DNA from: an uncultured Clostridia bacterium
GTDB lineage: Bacteria; Bacillota; Clostridia; Oscillospirales; CAG-272
DNA length: 47,692 bases
Direction: 5' to 3'
Assembly (NCBI GenBank): GCA_945949385.1
Contig: CAMFEL010000003.1
Coordinates: 1-47,692, forward strand
Made by a program: the position numbers and the translations under genes. Each line of letters begins with the position of its first letter. The first letter of the stretch is position 1. Below, piece by piece: positions 22,139 through 32,004 of this stretch. The notes below the pieces were generated by a model that did not search any database, was not told where the DNA came from, and saw only the letters and a list, made by a program, of their open reading frames with translations.

Positions 22139-24240
22139 TTGGCTTTAATTTCCACCATATAAAGTTTTCCGGCGGCACCGGGCACCGTTACGGTACCCTT
22201 CTCCGTCATTTCTCCGTCACCCACGGTGCTGCCGCCCTCATCGGTCACCTTCCATGTATGGGCGCGGCTGTCGGTGAAGAACGAAAGGTCAAAGGGAATC
22301 TCCGCGTCCTCGTGCGCCTGCTTGTAGACAACCATAAGGAAGTTCTTATTCTCACGGTCAAAATAGCCCGTAACGCGGCAGGGCACATCGCCGCAAACGG
22401 CGGTGTCGGAAATCATAAGTCCGTCAGCAAAATAGGAAAGATACTGACGCCTGAGCGCTGCGCAGGTCTTGACCGCCTCGGAAAACTCGGGGTACTCGGA
22501 AATAAGCGCGCTGCCGTTATAGGTCTCCGGCTTTGAGGGGTACACATTCATCATCAGATTGTCCATGAAAATGAATTTGACATTTTCCGGTGTGGAGTCC
22601 ACATTCATATTGGGTCTCAGCGTCTCAACTATGTGCATATAAGGACGGTAATCGCCTCTGCCCGGCCAGTAGAGCCAGTTCCAGGTAAAGTCCGTGTTGT
22701 CGATGTCGGACTCGTAGTACAGGGTGCATTCCGAGGAGAACGCCGTGCCGGGGTACATTTTTTCAGTTTCAAGACGGTATTCGTTGATAATATCGTGCAG
22801 TACATCGTTGCGATCGTCGCCCAGCACATACTGATCCCAGCATATGTCGGGACAGCCCAGCTCGTCGCGGATAAAGCGCATGCCATCAAGAATATCCTTC
22901 TGCCAGCGCTTGTCGGAATGGTCATGAAGCTGATAGCAGCTCCAGCGCTTGCAGTAAGGCGCGGCAAACATGGGAGTGGAGCGGGGTGTCTCCGCCCAGG
23001 AGCCGCTGCGCTCCTCAATTCCGTAGTTCCGTGCGGTTTCGTCCCATGCGGACACCCATGAAACGAGAGGGGTCACGGTGACGCCCATTTCGTGCAGCTT
23101 ATCTATATTCTTTTTGCAGTTCTCAAAGCCGCCCCACTCTTTATGGAAGCAGTCCTTGCCGAAAGGCAGGGTGTAGTTGAACAGAGTCCAGGCGTTAAGG
23201 TCATAAATGCCGTGCTCCTTCATATCCTCGGCAACCTTGGGCAGATCGTCATAGTTCCAACTGTAATCGGTGGGGTCCTTCAGATACCCGTTGTTCATAA
23301 AGATGGTCCGAAATCCCAGCATTTCCTTTACGCGGCGCGGAACGGGCACCACTCTGTGCCTGTTCTGTTCCACAAAAGCCTTGTAGGCGCCTACGCCGTG
23401 TATCCAGTTGCCATTGTGCGCCGTAAGCACATATTCGCCGGAGTCGTATTCCCCGCCCGGCTCTACATTGGGATAGTGAACGGAGGCAATCCGCACTTTA
23501 GATGTAAGATTATCGTATTTTACCCACAGCACCTCGCTGTAACCCATCATGTCGGCACCCTGTTTCGGCTGACGGTCGGGTCCCCAGCCCCAATGACGGC
23601 GGTACATTGAAAATCCGCCCGCACGGGAGCCCATATCGTACCAGCGTCCTACCAGAGGATCCTGCTGAAAGCCGCCTGCGTGATAAAACCTGCCGGTATT
23701 GGCTTCTGTCCACGCAAAGAAGGTCTCGCGGGAGCGGGGGGTGCTCTTCATTTCCGTAAAGGGATTGCAGGAGCCCGCCATCATGGTAAGGCGCGCGTGC
23801 CCCTCGTCCATGGTGGGAACGATACCGTTCATATCGGGGAAAAGCACCTGCTCTACGGCAGCGCCCGAATTATTTTTAAGCTTCAGACGCATGGCCACGG
23901 ATTTTTTATCTTCATCCGCCCTGAGAATAAGCTCAGCCATTATACCGCCCTCAAATTCCTGAACGCCCGCAGGGTCCATGGTACAGGGGACGACGGAATA
24001 TGTGACGGTGAGAACACTCCCGTCAAAATCAAAGCTCGGCGGGCATTTCATATATGTGCCTGCGGGCGTCGCTCTCTGTATATCGTAGTCGTTATGTACC
24101 GGCCACGCAAGATCGAAAAGTCCCCGTCCGCCGATGATCATCGGTGTAACACCGGGGTACTCCAGACTGTCAAGGGCGCCCGTGCTTTTGTCAAAGGTGA
24201 AAACAGTACCGTTAAGGGTGTAGCTTACATTATCCATCAT
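22135..24240 (-). CDS. Glycoside hydrolase-like protein (DUF6259-type)
   Basis: The product is about 701 residues and has no signal peptide, so it is cytoplasmic. The start is ambiguous: ATGs lie at 24246, 24240 and 24237. The GGAAAGG site is best spaced for 24240. The N-terminal half is a beta-rich domain like those of GH36-type enzymes. The central part looks like a TIM barrel (ELGCPDICWDQYVLGDDRND, TAFSSECTLYYESDIDNTDFTWNW), and a small beta domain ends the protein. The acidic residues in CWDQ and SSEC are candidate catalytic groups. It probably acts on an imported oligosaccharide or glycoside; the substrate is unknown. It is coupled to an AEC permease. Confidence 0.7.
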   Translation of the reverse strand: MMDNVSYTLNGTVFTFDKSTGALDSLEYPGVTPMIIGGRGLFDLAWPVHNDYDIQRATPAGTYMKCPPSFDFDGSVLTVTYSVVPCTMDPAGVQEFEGGIMAELILRADEDKKSVAMRLKLKNNSGAAVEQVLFPDMNGIVPTMDEGHARLTMMAGSCNPFTEMKSTPRSRETFFAWTEANTGRFYHAGGFQQDPLVGRWYDMGSRAGGFSMYRRHWGWGPDRQPKQGADMMGYSEVLWVKYDNLTSKVRIASVHYPNVEPGGEYDSGEYVLTAHNGNWIHGVGAYKAFVEQNRHRVVPVPRRVKEMLGFRTIFMNNGYLKDPTDYSWNYDDLPKVAEDMKEHGIYDLNAWTLFNYTLPFGKDCFHKEWGGFENCKKNIDKLHEMGVTVTPLVSWVSAWDETARNYGIEERSGSWAETPRSTPMFAAPYCKRWSCYQLHDHSDKRWQKDILDGMRFIRDELGCPDICWDQYVLGDDRNDVLHDIINEYRLETEKMYPGTAFSSECTLYYESDIDNTDFTWNWLYWPGRGDYRPYMHIVETLRPNMNVDSTPENVKFIFMDNLMMNVYPSKPETYNGSALISEYPEFSEAVKTCAALRRQYLSYFADGLMISDTAVCGDVPCRVTGYFDRENKNFLMVVYKQAHEDAEIPFDLSFFTDSRAHTWKVTDEGGSTVGDGEMTEKGTVTVPGAAGKLYMVEIKAK

Positions 24241-24298
24241 AATCATTGCCTTTCCGGCTGTGCCAGCCGTTTTGAAGTCAAGAAAAAGTCACAATGAT

Positions 24299-24327
24299 AC
24301 TTTACCAAAGTTTTGCGCATTTATCAA
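24299..24327 (-). promoter_or_regulatory. Promoter of the glycosidase-AEC operon
   Basis: TTGATA, 17 bases, TAAAGT on the minus strand, about 55 bases upstream of the start. It is divergent from the recG promoter. Confidence 0.5.
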
Positions 24328-24377
24328 GTAGGTACGGCGCAATTCCGGGCTCTGTGCTCACTTTTTTTCGCGCCGTC

Positions 24378-24406
24378 TTCCAAAAATCGGAAAAATATGC
24401 TACAAT
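24378..24406 (+). promoter_or_regulatory. Promoter of recG
   Basis: TTCCAA, 17 bases, TACAAT on the plus strand, about 98 bases before the recG start. Confidence 0.5.
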
Positions 24407-24503
24407 ATATGCAGTATTATATAAATGTGCCGTATACAGCCGCGACGGCGCCGTATTTCCGGCAAAAGCGCGGCGGAAAACATAAAGAAAAAGGAGGGTC
24501 TTT

Positions 24504-26645
24504 ATGGCTGTGACCCTTGCTTCACCGGTCACGGAGCTGAGAGGAATAGGCAGTGCGAAAGCGGCGTCGCTTGCAAAGCTGGGCGTAAAAGCCGTAGGCG
24601 ATCTTCTGCGCCTTTATCCCCGCGCATATCAGAATCGGGGAGATGTTCACACCGTTGCCGAAGTCGGCGAAGCGTGCCGCCGTTCCCAGTCTCCGCCTCC
24701 CGTATCCCTTGAGCTGACGGTCTCGTCGGAGCCGAAGCTGGCGGTTATACGGCGGGGTATGAGCATTACCCGCTTCAAGGCCTTTGACGAAACCGGCGTT
24801 GTGGAGATATCCTACTTTAACCAGCCCTTTATGAAAAATGTATTTCATACGGGCGCTGTCTTCCGCTTCTGGGGCAGAGTGGAGCTTCGCGGAGGCAGGC
24901 TGACCATGGCAAATCCCGTGCAGGAGGCTGTGACCGAGGGCACACCGCTTTTGCCTATCGTGCCGGTATACCCTTTGGCGTCGGGACTTCGGCAAAAGCT
25001 TATGCAGTCCCTTATCCGGGAGGCTCTGAGCGCGGCAAATACGGAGATTTGCGACCATATACCGCCGTCGGTGCTTCGCCGCTGCGGACTTTGCTCTCTT
25101 TCATACGCAATAAAAAACATACATTTTCCCGACAGCATACAGTCCCTTGACAGCGCACGCCGCCGTATGGCATTTGATGAGGTGTTTACCGTATCCTCCG
25201 CCATGTGCAGTGCTAAGCTTGCGAAAAAATCGGGAGGCGCTCCCATTATCAAAGCGGATGTTTCCCCGCTTATGAAGCTTTTCAGGTTCGAGCTGACGGG
25301 AGCGCAGAAGCGCTGTGTTTCGGAAATACTCGGGGATATGTCCTCGGGCGCGCCTATGAGCCGCATACTGTGCGGCGATGTGGGCAGCGGTAAGACCGCG
25401 GTAGCGGCTCTGGCAGCCTACGCGGCGGCAGCGTCGGGCTATCAGTGTGCGCTGATGGCTCCCACCGAAATACTGGCAAAGCAGCACTATGCCCAGCTTT
25501 CGCCCATGTTTTTTGCACTGGGTCTTGGCTGTGTTCTGCTGTGCGGCTCCCTTACTGCCGCCGAGAAAAAGAAAATACAGGCATCCCTGTCCTCCCCCGA
25601 CGCTCCCATGCTTGTCATCGGCACCCACGCTCTTCTCAGCGAGGGGGTGGAATTCCGCCGTCTGGGTCTGGTAATCACGGACGAGCAGCACCGATTCGGC
25701 GTTAATCAAAGAGCGGCGCTGAGGCGCAAATCCCAAGGAGCTCACAATCTTGTCATGAGCGCAACGCCCATTCCGCGTACTCTGTCTCTTGTCATATACG
25801 GCGATCTTGATGTGTCCCGCCTTGACGAAATGCCTCCCGGCAGGCAGAAGGTCTCCACCTTTAAGGTAGACGAGAGCTACCGCCGGCGACTTCTGGGCTT
25901 TGTACGCAAGCAGGCGCAGGAGGGGCACCGCACCTATGTAGTTTGCCCGTCAATTGAAGAAAAGCCGAAGCAGGCGGAGGACGCGGAGGAGCTTTACGAC
26001 ATTAGCTTCCTTGCGCCGGAGGAGGAAGAGCCGCCAATGAAAGCCGCCGTAAGCTACGCAAAAGAGCTTTCGGAAAAGCTGCCGGATCTTAAAATAGGCT
26101 TTATTCACGGAAAAATGAAAACCGCGGAGAAAGACGCCGCCATGGCATCCTTTGCCGCGGGAGATACAGATGTGCTTGTATCCACCACCGTTATTGAGGT
26201 GGGAGTGGGTGTGCCCGAAGCAACGCTTATGGTGGTGGAAAACGCGGAGCGCTTCGGACTGTCTCAGCTTCATCAGTTAAGAGGCCGCGTGGGCAGAGGA
26301 AAGGCAAAATCCTGGTGTATACTGGTTTCGGACACCGAAAACGAGTCTTCCCTGCGCCGCCTCGATGTAATGTGCCGTGAAAACGACGGCTTTAAGGTTG
26401 CGGAGGAAGACCTCAGGCTGCGGGGTCCCGGTGACTTCTTCTCTCGCGGGGGAGAATTCCGTCAGCACGGCAGCGCTGATATGCGCTTTGCCGCGGAGGT
26501 CACGGACACCCGCCTTACGGAGCAGGCTGTGGAATGTGCAACGGAGGTCTGCACCGCCGACCCGCGCTTTGAAAAAGAGGAGGATCTCGCCCTGGGCGCC
26601 GTTGTCCGCAAAATGCTGGAGGAATCCGAAGATACGGTGAGCTGA
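24504..26645 (+). CDS. recG: ATP-dependent DNA helicase RecG
   Basis: This 713-residue enzyme remodels stalled replication forks and branched DNA. The N-terminal wedge (OB-fold) domain includes ELRGIGSAKAASLAKLGV and the FKAFDETGVVEISYFNQPF core. The helicase part shows Walker A CGDVGSGKTAVA, APTEILAKQHY, DEQHRFG (the DExH box), SATPIPRTL, and the C-terminal STTVIEVGVGVPEATLMVVENAERFGLSQLHQLRGRVGRG block. It starts at an ATG after AAGGAGGG. Length and motif order are normal for RecG. A bidirectional terminator separates it from convergent tpiA. Confidence 0.97.
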   Translation: MAVTLASPVTELRGIGSAKAASLAKLGVKAVGDLLRLYPRAYQNRGDVHTVAEVGEACRRSQSPPPVSLELTVSSEPKLAVIRRGMSITRFKAFDETGVVEISYFNQPFMKNVFHTGAVFRFWGRVELRGGRLTMANPVQEAVTEGTPLLPIVPVYPLASGLRQKLMQSLIREALSAANTEICDHIPPSVLRRCGLCSLSYAIKNIHFPDSIQSLDSARRRMAFDEVFTVSSAMCSAKLAKKSGGAPIIKADVSPLMKLFRFELTGAQKRCVSEILGDMSSGAPMSRILCGDVGSGKTAVAALAAYAAAASGYQCALMAPTEILAKQHYAQLSPMFFALGLGCVLLCGSLTAAEKKKIQASLSSPDAPMLVIGTHALLSEGVEFRRLGLVITDEQHRFGVNQRAALRRKSQGAHNLVMSATPIPRTLSLVIYGDLDVSRLDEMPPGRQKVSTFKVDESYRRRLLGFVRKQAQEGHRTYVVCPSIEEKPKQAEDAEELYDISFLAPEEEEPPMKAAVSYAKELSEKLPDLKIGFIHGKMKTAEKDAAMASFAAGDTDVLVSTTVIEVGVGVPEATLMVVENAERFGLSQLHQLRGRVGRGKAKSWCILVSDTENESSLRRLDVMCRENDGFKVAEEDLRLRGPGDFFSRGGEFRQHGSADMRFAAEVTDTRLTEQAVECATEVCTADPRFEKEEDLALGAVVRKMLEESEDTVS

Positions 26646-26691
26646 AATAAATCTCAAAAAGAACCGCACCCAATTTCTGCAAAAATACTGT

Positions 26692-26727
26692 ACAAAAACA
26701 GCCGCCCCGCAGGACGGCTGTTTTTGT
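26692..26727. terminator. Bidirectional terminator between recG and tpiA
   Basis: A perfect 13-bp stem (ACAAAAACAGCCG and its complement) surrounds a 10-base loop, with U-runs on both strands. It serves both convergent genes. Confidence 0.88.
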
Positions 26728-26755
26728 ATGTTTAAGCATTTATGCCTTCAATCGC

Positions 26756-27523
26756 TTACTGCGCCGCAGACACGATCTTGTCAAACTTTTCGGGAACAAG
26801 GGACGCGCCGCCGATAAGTCCGCCGTCAACATGATACTTGGACAGAAGCTCCGCAGCGTTGCCATCGTTCATGCTTCCGCCGTACTGAATGGTAACGGAC
26901 TCGGCAGTATCCTTGCCGTAAAGCCCTTCAAGCACACCGCGGATAATTCCGCAGGCCTCGTCAGCCTGCTCGGGAGTTGCGGTAAGCCCGGTGCCGATTG
27001 CCCATACGGGCTCATATGCGATGATGATATTTTTCATATCCTCTGCGCCGACGCCTGCAAGGTCAAGCTTTGTCTGCATGGAGACTATCTCCTCGGTAAT
27101 ACCGCTCTGTCTCTCTTCAAGCACCTCGCCTACGCAAAGGATGACCTTAAGTCCTGCCGCAAGGGCAGCCTTCAGTCTCTTGTTTACGGTCTCGTCGGTC
27201 TCGCCGAAATACTGTCTTCTTTCGCTGTGGCCGATGATAACATACTCGGCGCCGCATTCCAGCAGCATAGCCGCAGAAATCTCTCCGGTATATGCGCCCT
27301 TTGCCTCAAAATGCACATTCTGCGCGCCGATTTTTACATGAGTACCCTTTGCTGCCTCAACAGCGGGAGCAATGTCCACAAAGGGAACGCAGAGAATCAC
27401 GTCGCAGCCGTTCTTGCCCTCGGTAAGCTCTGCGGTCTTTTTTACTGCCGCCACAGCCTCGGAGGGGGTCATATTCATTTTCCAGTTGCCGGCGATTACC
27501 GCCTTGCGTGTAGCCTTGTTCAT
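26756..27523 (-). CDS. tpiA: Triosephosphate isomerase
   Basis: This 255-residue TIM-barrel enzyme interconverts dihydroxyacetone phosphate and glyceraldehyde 3-phosphate in glycolysis. All active-site blocks are present: AGNWKMN (Lys), IIGHSERRQYFGE (catalytic His), AYEPVWAIGTG (catalytic Glu and start of loop 6) and IQYGGSMNDGNA (phosphate binding). It lies 80 bases after pgk on the same strand, with a hairpin between them. The gene order pgk-tpiA is common in Firmicutes glycolytic operons; here gapA and gpmI are not adjacent. Confidence 0.97.
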   Translation of the reverse strand: MNKATRKAVIAGNWKMNMTPSEAVAAVKKTAELTEGKNGCDVILCVPFVDIAPAVEAAKGTHVKIGAQNVHFEAKGAYTGEISAAMLLECGAEYVIIGHSERRQYFGETDETVNKRLKAALAAGLKVILCVGEVLEERQSGITEEIVSMQTKLDLAGVGAEDMKNIIIAYEPVWAIGTGLTATPEQADEACGIIRGVLEGLYGKDTAESVTIQYGGSMNDGNAAELLSKYHVDGGLIGGASLVPEKFDKIVSAAQ

Positions 27524-27560
27524 ATCAATACACCTCGGTTTTTGATTTTTTCAAGTATAA

Positions 27561-27586
27561 GGCGGACGGCAACAAGGCCGTCCGCC
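27561..27586 (-). terminator. Hairpin between pgk and tpiA
   Basis: A perfect 10-bp GC stem GGCGGACGGC / GCCGTCCGCC with a 6-base loop. The U-run on the minus strand is weak (TTATACTT), so it may only partly stop transcription or protect the pgk transcript's end. Confidence 0.55.
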
Positions 27587-27603
27587 GTCTTTTGTTTTTC
27601 GGA

Positions 27604-28791
27604 TTACTTGTCCTGCAGACAAGCAATGCCGGGAAGTTCAAGTCCCTCAAGGAATTCCAGAGAAGCACCGCCGCCGGTGGAAATGTGAGTCATCTTGTCG
27701 GCATATCCCAGAGCCTCAACAGCAGCCGCAGAGTCGCCGCCTCCGATAATGGAAACAGAGCCGGACTCAGCCACAGCCTTTGCTACGCTGCGGGTACCGG
27801 AAGCAAAGTTCTCCCACTCGGAAACGCCCATAGGTCCGTTCCATACCACAGTGCCTGCGCCTGCGATAGTCTTTGCAAACAGCTCCTGAGTCTTTTCGCC
27901 GATGTCAAGTCCCATCCAGCCGTCGGGAATGGAATCGGAATAAATTCTCATAAAGGTGGTGTCTTCCTTGTACTCGCGTCCGATAACGTTATCAACGGGA
28001 AGCAGGAAGTTTACGCCCTTTTCTCTTGCCTTTTTGAGAAGGTCAAGAGCCAGGTCAAGCTTGTCGTTCTCGCAGATGGAGGTGCCGATGTCGTTGCCCA
28101 GTGCGCGGAAGAAGGTATATGCCATACCGCCGCCGATAATAAGGGTGTCGCACTTGTCGATAAGGTTGTTGATAACGCCGATCTTGTCGGATACCTTAGC
28201 GCCGCCCAGAATTGCCACAAAGGGACGGGCGGGATCAGCCAGCGCCTTGCCCATGATCTCAACCTCCTTGCGGATAAGGAAGCCGCATACTGCGGGCAGA
28301 TAGTCTGCAACGCCTGCGGTGGAAGCGTGAGCGCGGTGAGCGGTGCCGAACGCGTCGTTTACGAAGATCTCTGCCATGGAAGCAAGCTCTTTTGCAAAAG
28401 CGGGATCGTTCTTTTCCTCTTCTGCGTGGAAACGGACATTTTCGATAAGCATTGCCTCGCCGGACTTAAGAGCGGCAGCCTTTGCCTTTGCGTCGGGTCC
28501 CACAACATCTGCGGCAAGAACAACTTCCTTGCCCAGAAGCTCGGAAAGTCTCTTTGCTACGGGAGCAAGAGAATACTTCATATTGAACTCGCCCTTGGGT
28601 CTGCCCATATGAGAGCAAAGGATAACGGCAGCGCCGTGCTCCATCAGGTATTTAATCGTAGGAAGCGCGCCGACTATTCTCTTGTCGTCGGTAATAACTC
28701 CGTCCTTCATAGGAACATTGAAATCGCATCTTACAAGAACCTTCTTGCCGGCAACATCAATGTCTTCAACTGATTTCTTGTTGTAAGTCAT
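27604..28791 (-). CDS. pgk: Phosphoglycerate kinase
   Basis: This 395-residue glycolytic enzyme transfers phosphate from 1,3-bisphosphoglycerate to ADP. It shows the N-terminal VLVRCDFNVPMKDG substrate block, CSHMGRPKGE, LIENVRFHAEEE, the hinge KVSDKIGVINNL, GGGMAYTFFRALG, and the nucleotide site GPMGVSEWENFASGT followed by IIGGGDSAAAVEALG and STGGGASLEFLEG. Length and motifs are complete. It heads the pgk-tpiA unit and has a recognisable promoter about 62-90 bases upstream. The 393-residue plus-strand frame over it is a shadow. Confidence 0.97.
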   Translation of the reverse strand: MTYNKKSVEDIDVAGKKVLVRCDFNVPMKDGVITDDKRIVGALPTIKYLMEHGAAVILCSHMGRPKGEFNMKYSLAPVAKRLSELLGKEVVLAADVVGPDAKAKAAALKSGEAMLIENVRFHAEEEKNDPAFAKELASMAEIFVNDAFGTAHRAHASTAGVADYLPAVCGFLIRKEVEIMGKALADPARPFVAILGGAKVSDKIGVINNLIDKCDTLIIGGGMAYTFFRALGNDIGTSICENDKLDLALDLLKKAREKGVNFLLPVDNVIGREYKEDTTFMRIYSDSIPDGWMGLDIGEKTQELFAKTIAGAGTVVWNGPMGVSEWENFASGTRSVAKAVAESGSVSIIGGGDSAAAVEALGYADKMTHISTGGGASLEFLEGLELPGIACLQDK

Positions 28792-28852
28792 TCTTTTATA
28801 TCCTTTCGTATTAGTAACCGGTATAACGGCTTTTCCTATTTAACCAATTTAT

Positions 28853-28881
28853 AATATACCATATTATTCCCGTCTTTACAA
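28853..28881 (-). promoter_or_regulatory. Promoter of pgk-tpiA
   Basis: TTGTAA, 17 bases, TATATT on the minus strand, upstream of pgk. Confidence 0.55.
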
Positions 28882-28916
28882 GAATTTTTTCAAAAAAAGC
28901 CTCTCAGCAGAAAAGT

Positions 28917-28951
28917 TCTCCGCCTTCGTACATACTGTACGGAGGCGGAGA
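28917..28951 (-). terminator. Hairpin ending the polysaccharide cluster
   Basis: A 16-bp stem (TCTCCGCCTTCGTACA with one G:U pair) has a 3-base loop and lies past the dehydratase gene. The following U-run on the minus strand is short (CTTTTC). Confidence 0.6.
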
Positions 28952-29013
28952 CGAAAAATTGGATGTTTTGACAGATGAAAGCTGCTGCCGTTTCCTGTTA
29001 AAAAGCCGCGCTT

Positions 29014-31164
29014 TTATTCTGCCGCACTTTTCGCCGTGCGGACCGCGTCGGCAGCAGGCGCTTTTGCAGTTTCGGCGGGACGGTAGGGATGATATGTAGG
29101 CACTATTTCCTCAACCATGGAACATATATCCTCGCTTTCGTTATAAGCGGCGTCCGCAAGGCGTGTAAGCTGCGCGGAAAATACATCGTCGTCCATTTTT
29201 ATGGGATGACCTATATGAATAAGCTTGTTGTCCGTGGACCGGAGTCCCTCTTCGTCCATAAGCAGTTCTTCGTACAGCTTTTCACCGGGACGCAGACCGG
29301 TATATTCTATCATTATATCCTCATCCGGCACATATCCCGAAAGGCGTATGAGATTTCGCGCCATATCGTCAATGCGCACGGGATCGCCCATATCCAGAAC
29401 AAAAATCTCGCCGCCGTCAGCATAATACGATGCCTGAAGCACCAGAGACACCGCCTCCGGTATGGTCATAAAATGTCTGATTATGTTTTTGTCGGTAACG
29501 GTTACGGGACCTCCGTGGGCGATCTGCTTTTTGAACAAAGGAATAACGCTGCCGTTTGAGCCCAGCACATTGCCGAAGCGCACCGCTACAAAATCCGTTT
29601 CCGGATACTTTCTGTTCATCATCTGGACGATCATTTCGCAAATGCGTTTTGAAGCGCCCATTATGTTGGTGGGATTCACGGCTTTGTCGGTGGAAATAAG
29701 GACAAACTTTGAAACGCCGCAGCGTGCCGCCGCCTGCGCTGTTTTTAATGTGCCGAAAACATTATTTTTTATTGCTTCGTCGGGACTTGTCTCCATCAGC
29801 GGCACATGCTTATGCGCGGCAGCATGGAAAACAACATCCGGACGGTATGTTTTCATGACGCTGTTGATACGGTTGGTATTACGGACGGAGCCTATAAGCA
29901 CCGTCAGCGCAAGACCCGGACAGTCACGCAGAAGCTCCTGCTGAATATCGTACGCATTATTTTCGTATATATCGAAAATAACAAGTCTTTCAGGCTCGGA
30001 ACGTGCGATCTGACGGCAAAGCTCGCTTCCGATCGAGCCGCCTCCTCCCGTGACGAGCACGGTTTTTCCCTTTATTGATTTCAGTATCTCGTCATTATTT
30101 ACACTCACCTGATCTCTTCCGAGCAGGTCGGATATGTCCACGTCGCGCAGTTTTGTAACGCTGACCTCGCCGTTCACTATCTGATCCACGCCGGGGATGA
30201 TCTTTACACGGCAGGAGGTCTCCTTACATATATGGAGAAGATCTTTTTTGGCAAGCGGTGAAATACTGGGGATTGCAATAATTATTTCGGTTATTTCATA
30301 TTTTTTCGCCATCTGCGGGATGGACTCCCTGTTTCCCACAATGGGGATACCCTCGAGCAGTCTGCCTGTTTTATTGGGGTTATCGTCGATAATACAGCAG
30401 ACTCTGCGTCCGTCACGGGAGCGCTGTATTTCCTTTATAAGCGTCTGTCCCGCGCTTCCGCCGCCGATAAGCATCGTATGCACAAAGGAATCGTCCCGTC
30501 CCCGTTTACAGTCAATGAAAAATCTGACAAATCGGTACGAAAATCTGATACCGATAGTAAAGCAGAAAGTCAGCACATAGCCTATGAAATAGAAGGAGCG
30601 GGGCATGGAAGCTCCGTAACGCATATACTTGGCGCCTGCAAATATCAGAGGGATCAAAACAAGATGTGCGCCGATAAGCCTTGAAAGCTCGGCAACACTG
30701 GCAAGCTTCCATATGCTGTGATACAGCCTGAAGCCGAAGAATACCGCCACCGTTATTATTATCATATACGGCAGGGAAAAGACATACCCGCGCAGATAAT
30801 ACAGCGGCACGTGTCTGTAATCAAAGTCGAAACGGATAAGTAAAGCCGCAAGGTATGACAGAATAACGATAAGTGAATCGGCAAAAGCAAGCAGGAACGC
30901 CTTTACCACCCACGCTTTGCCGAGCCCTTGCTTTGCAGCGCCTCTGTTAAGCTTTCTGATAACAACTATCCACAAACCGGCTGTCAGTGCCGTCACGGCT
31001 GCCGTAACGGAAGCTACGGGGCTGGTAATCATATCCGATTTTGCAAGATAGCTCTGCACCGCTTCGCTCCGTGACGCCAGTATATTGCCCACAACAATTG
31101 CCGCGGCAATAAGCAGCGTGACGATTATTGCCGGCACAAGTACGGCAGCTTTCCTTTTTTTCAT
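29014..31164 (-). CDS. Membrane-bound nucleoside-diphosphate-sugar 4,6-dehydratase (CapD/FlaA1/PglF type)
   Basis: The protein has 716 residues from the ATG giving MKKRKAAVL, which has AGGAGG 8 bases upstream. A longer in-frame start lacks such a site. About five hydrophobic helices (including residues 8-30 and 77-95) precede a CoA-binding-like fold beginning MLIGGGSAGQTLIKEI. The large short-chain dehydratase domain begins VLVTGGGGSIGSEL. The active site reads STDKAVNP...NIMGASK, the Ser-Met-Lys form of this family instead of Tyr-Lys. Homologues convert UDP-GlcNAc to its 4-keto-6-deoxy derivative for capsule or glycoprotein sugars. It is the last gene of the exopolysaccharide cluster. Confidence 0.93.
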   Translation of the reverse strand: MKKRKAAVLVPAIIVTLLIAAAIVVGNILASRSEAVQSYLAKSDMITSPVASVTAAVTALTAGLWIVVIRKLNRGAAKQGLGKAWVVKAFLLAFADSLIVILSYLAALLIRFDFDYRHVPLYYLRGYVFSLPYMIIITVAVFFGFRLYHSIWKLASVAELSRLIGAHLVLIPLIFAGAKYMRYGASMPRSFYFIGYVLTFCFTIGIRFSYRFVRFFIDCKRGRDDSFVHTMLIGGGSAGQTLIKEIQRSRDGRRVCCIIDDNPNKTGRLLEGIPIVGNRESIPQMAKKYEITEIIIAIPSISPLAKKDLLHICKETSCRVKIIPGVDQIVNGEVSVTKLRDVDISDLLGRDQVSVNNDEILKSIKGKTVLVTGGGGSIGSELCRQIARSEPERLVIFDIYENNAYDIQQELLRDCPGLALTVLIGSVRNTNRINSVMKTYRPDVVFHAAAHKHVPLMETSPDEAIKNNVFGTLKTAQAAARCGVSKFVLISTDKAVNPTNIMGASKRICEMIVQMMNRKYPETDFVAVRFGNVLGSNGSVIPLFKKQIAHGGPVTVTDKNIIRHFMTIPEAVSLVLQASYYADGGEIFVLDMGDPVRIDDMARNLIRLSGYVPDEDIMIEYTGLRPGEKLYEELLMDEEGLRSTDNKLIHIGHPIKMDDDVFSAQLTRLADAAYNESEDICSMVEEIVPTYHPYRPAETAKAPAADAVRTAKSAAE

Positions 31165-31272
31165 AGGACATACCTCCTGTTTCGACCTTTTTCGCGCTTT
31201 TCGCAAAAATAAAATTACCAATATGAAATATATTCAATACGAAACCTGTCAGCGTCTTATACGCCGGAGCTT

Positions 31273-32004
31273 CTACGGCTCCCTTGCGCCGAGGTCGCAG
31301 ACAATCCCGTGCGGACTTGTATCAAACAGGTATTTTGCATACCGCGGCGAAATTTTTCGCGACACGATCTCTCTCGCACGTGACATATATACTGTTCTGC
31401 GGTCTGTGCCGTGGGCGTCGCTTGCCACAGCGTCGGCAAGACGCTGCGACGCTATAAAAAACGCCGCTTCCAATACTTCCCCGCCGCAATTGCCCGTAAA
31501 GCTGCCTTTGTTCAACTGGATCAGACAGCCTTTTTTGCGCCACCGCTCCACAGTTTCAATATCGTATCTGACAAATTCATACCTTTCGGCGTGCGCCACA
31601 ACAGGCACAAGTCCGCAGGACAGAATTCCGTCAAGGATTCTGTCGGCAAATTCCGGATCCCCTCCGAAATCAAACTCAACAAGAAGATACCGGCTGCCCG
31701 CGAGAGTCAGCACCTTTTCATCGCGTATGAGCTTCGTAAGCCCTTCCGTTGCAAAAACTTCCATGCCTCTGTGCAGCTTTACTGGTATGCGCTCCTGTGT
31801 AATGGCGTTTTTCAGAGCCGAAAAACGCTCCTCATACCCGGCGCCGCGATAGTTTCCGCTCATACCCGGTACATTGCAATGGGGCGTTGCCACAATATCG
31901 GTAACACCGTCACGGGCGGCTTCATCAGCCATTTCCAGAGATTCGTATATATCTCTTGCGCCGTCGTCAAAGCCGGGCAGTATGTGCATATGAATATCAG
32001 TCAT
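31273..32004 (-). CDS. CpsB/YwqE-type tyrosine-protein phosphatase (internal start)
   Basis: The phosphatase portion (243 residues) has its own ATG and a GGAGG site 6 bases upstream, so it can be made separately from the longer frame. It is a PHP-fold metal enzyme that dephosphorylates the tyrosine autokinase of capsule systems. Visible metal-binding motifs are DIHMHILPGFDDGA, ATPHCN, VVAHAERY and ASDAHGTDRR. HAERY replaces the usual HPERY. With the cognate kinase domain apparently gone from the preceding gene, its substrate in this strain is unclear unless a kinase is encoded elsewhere. Confidence 0.7.
   Translation of the reverse strand: MTDIHMHILPGFDDGARDIYESLEMADEAARDGVTDIVATPHCNVPGMSGNYRGAGYEERFSALKNAITQERIPVKLHRGMEVFATEGLTKLIRDEKVLTLAGSRYLLVEFDFGGDPEFADRILDGILSCGLVPVVAHAERYEFVRYDIETVERWRKKGCLIQLNKGSFTGNCGGEVLEAAFFIASQRLADAVASDAHGTDRRTVYMSRAREIVSRKISPRYAKYLFDTSPHGIVCDLGAREP

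Noticed and set aside
27592..28773. 393-residue plus-strand open frame
   Set aside because: It mirrors pgk codon for codon on the opposite strand; pgk has all its active-site motifs and a promoter.
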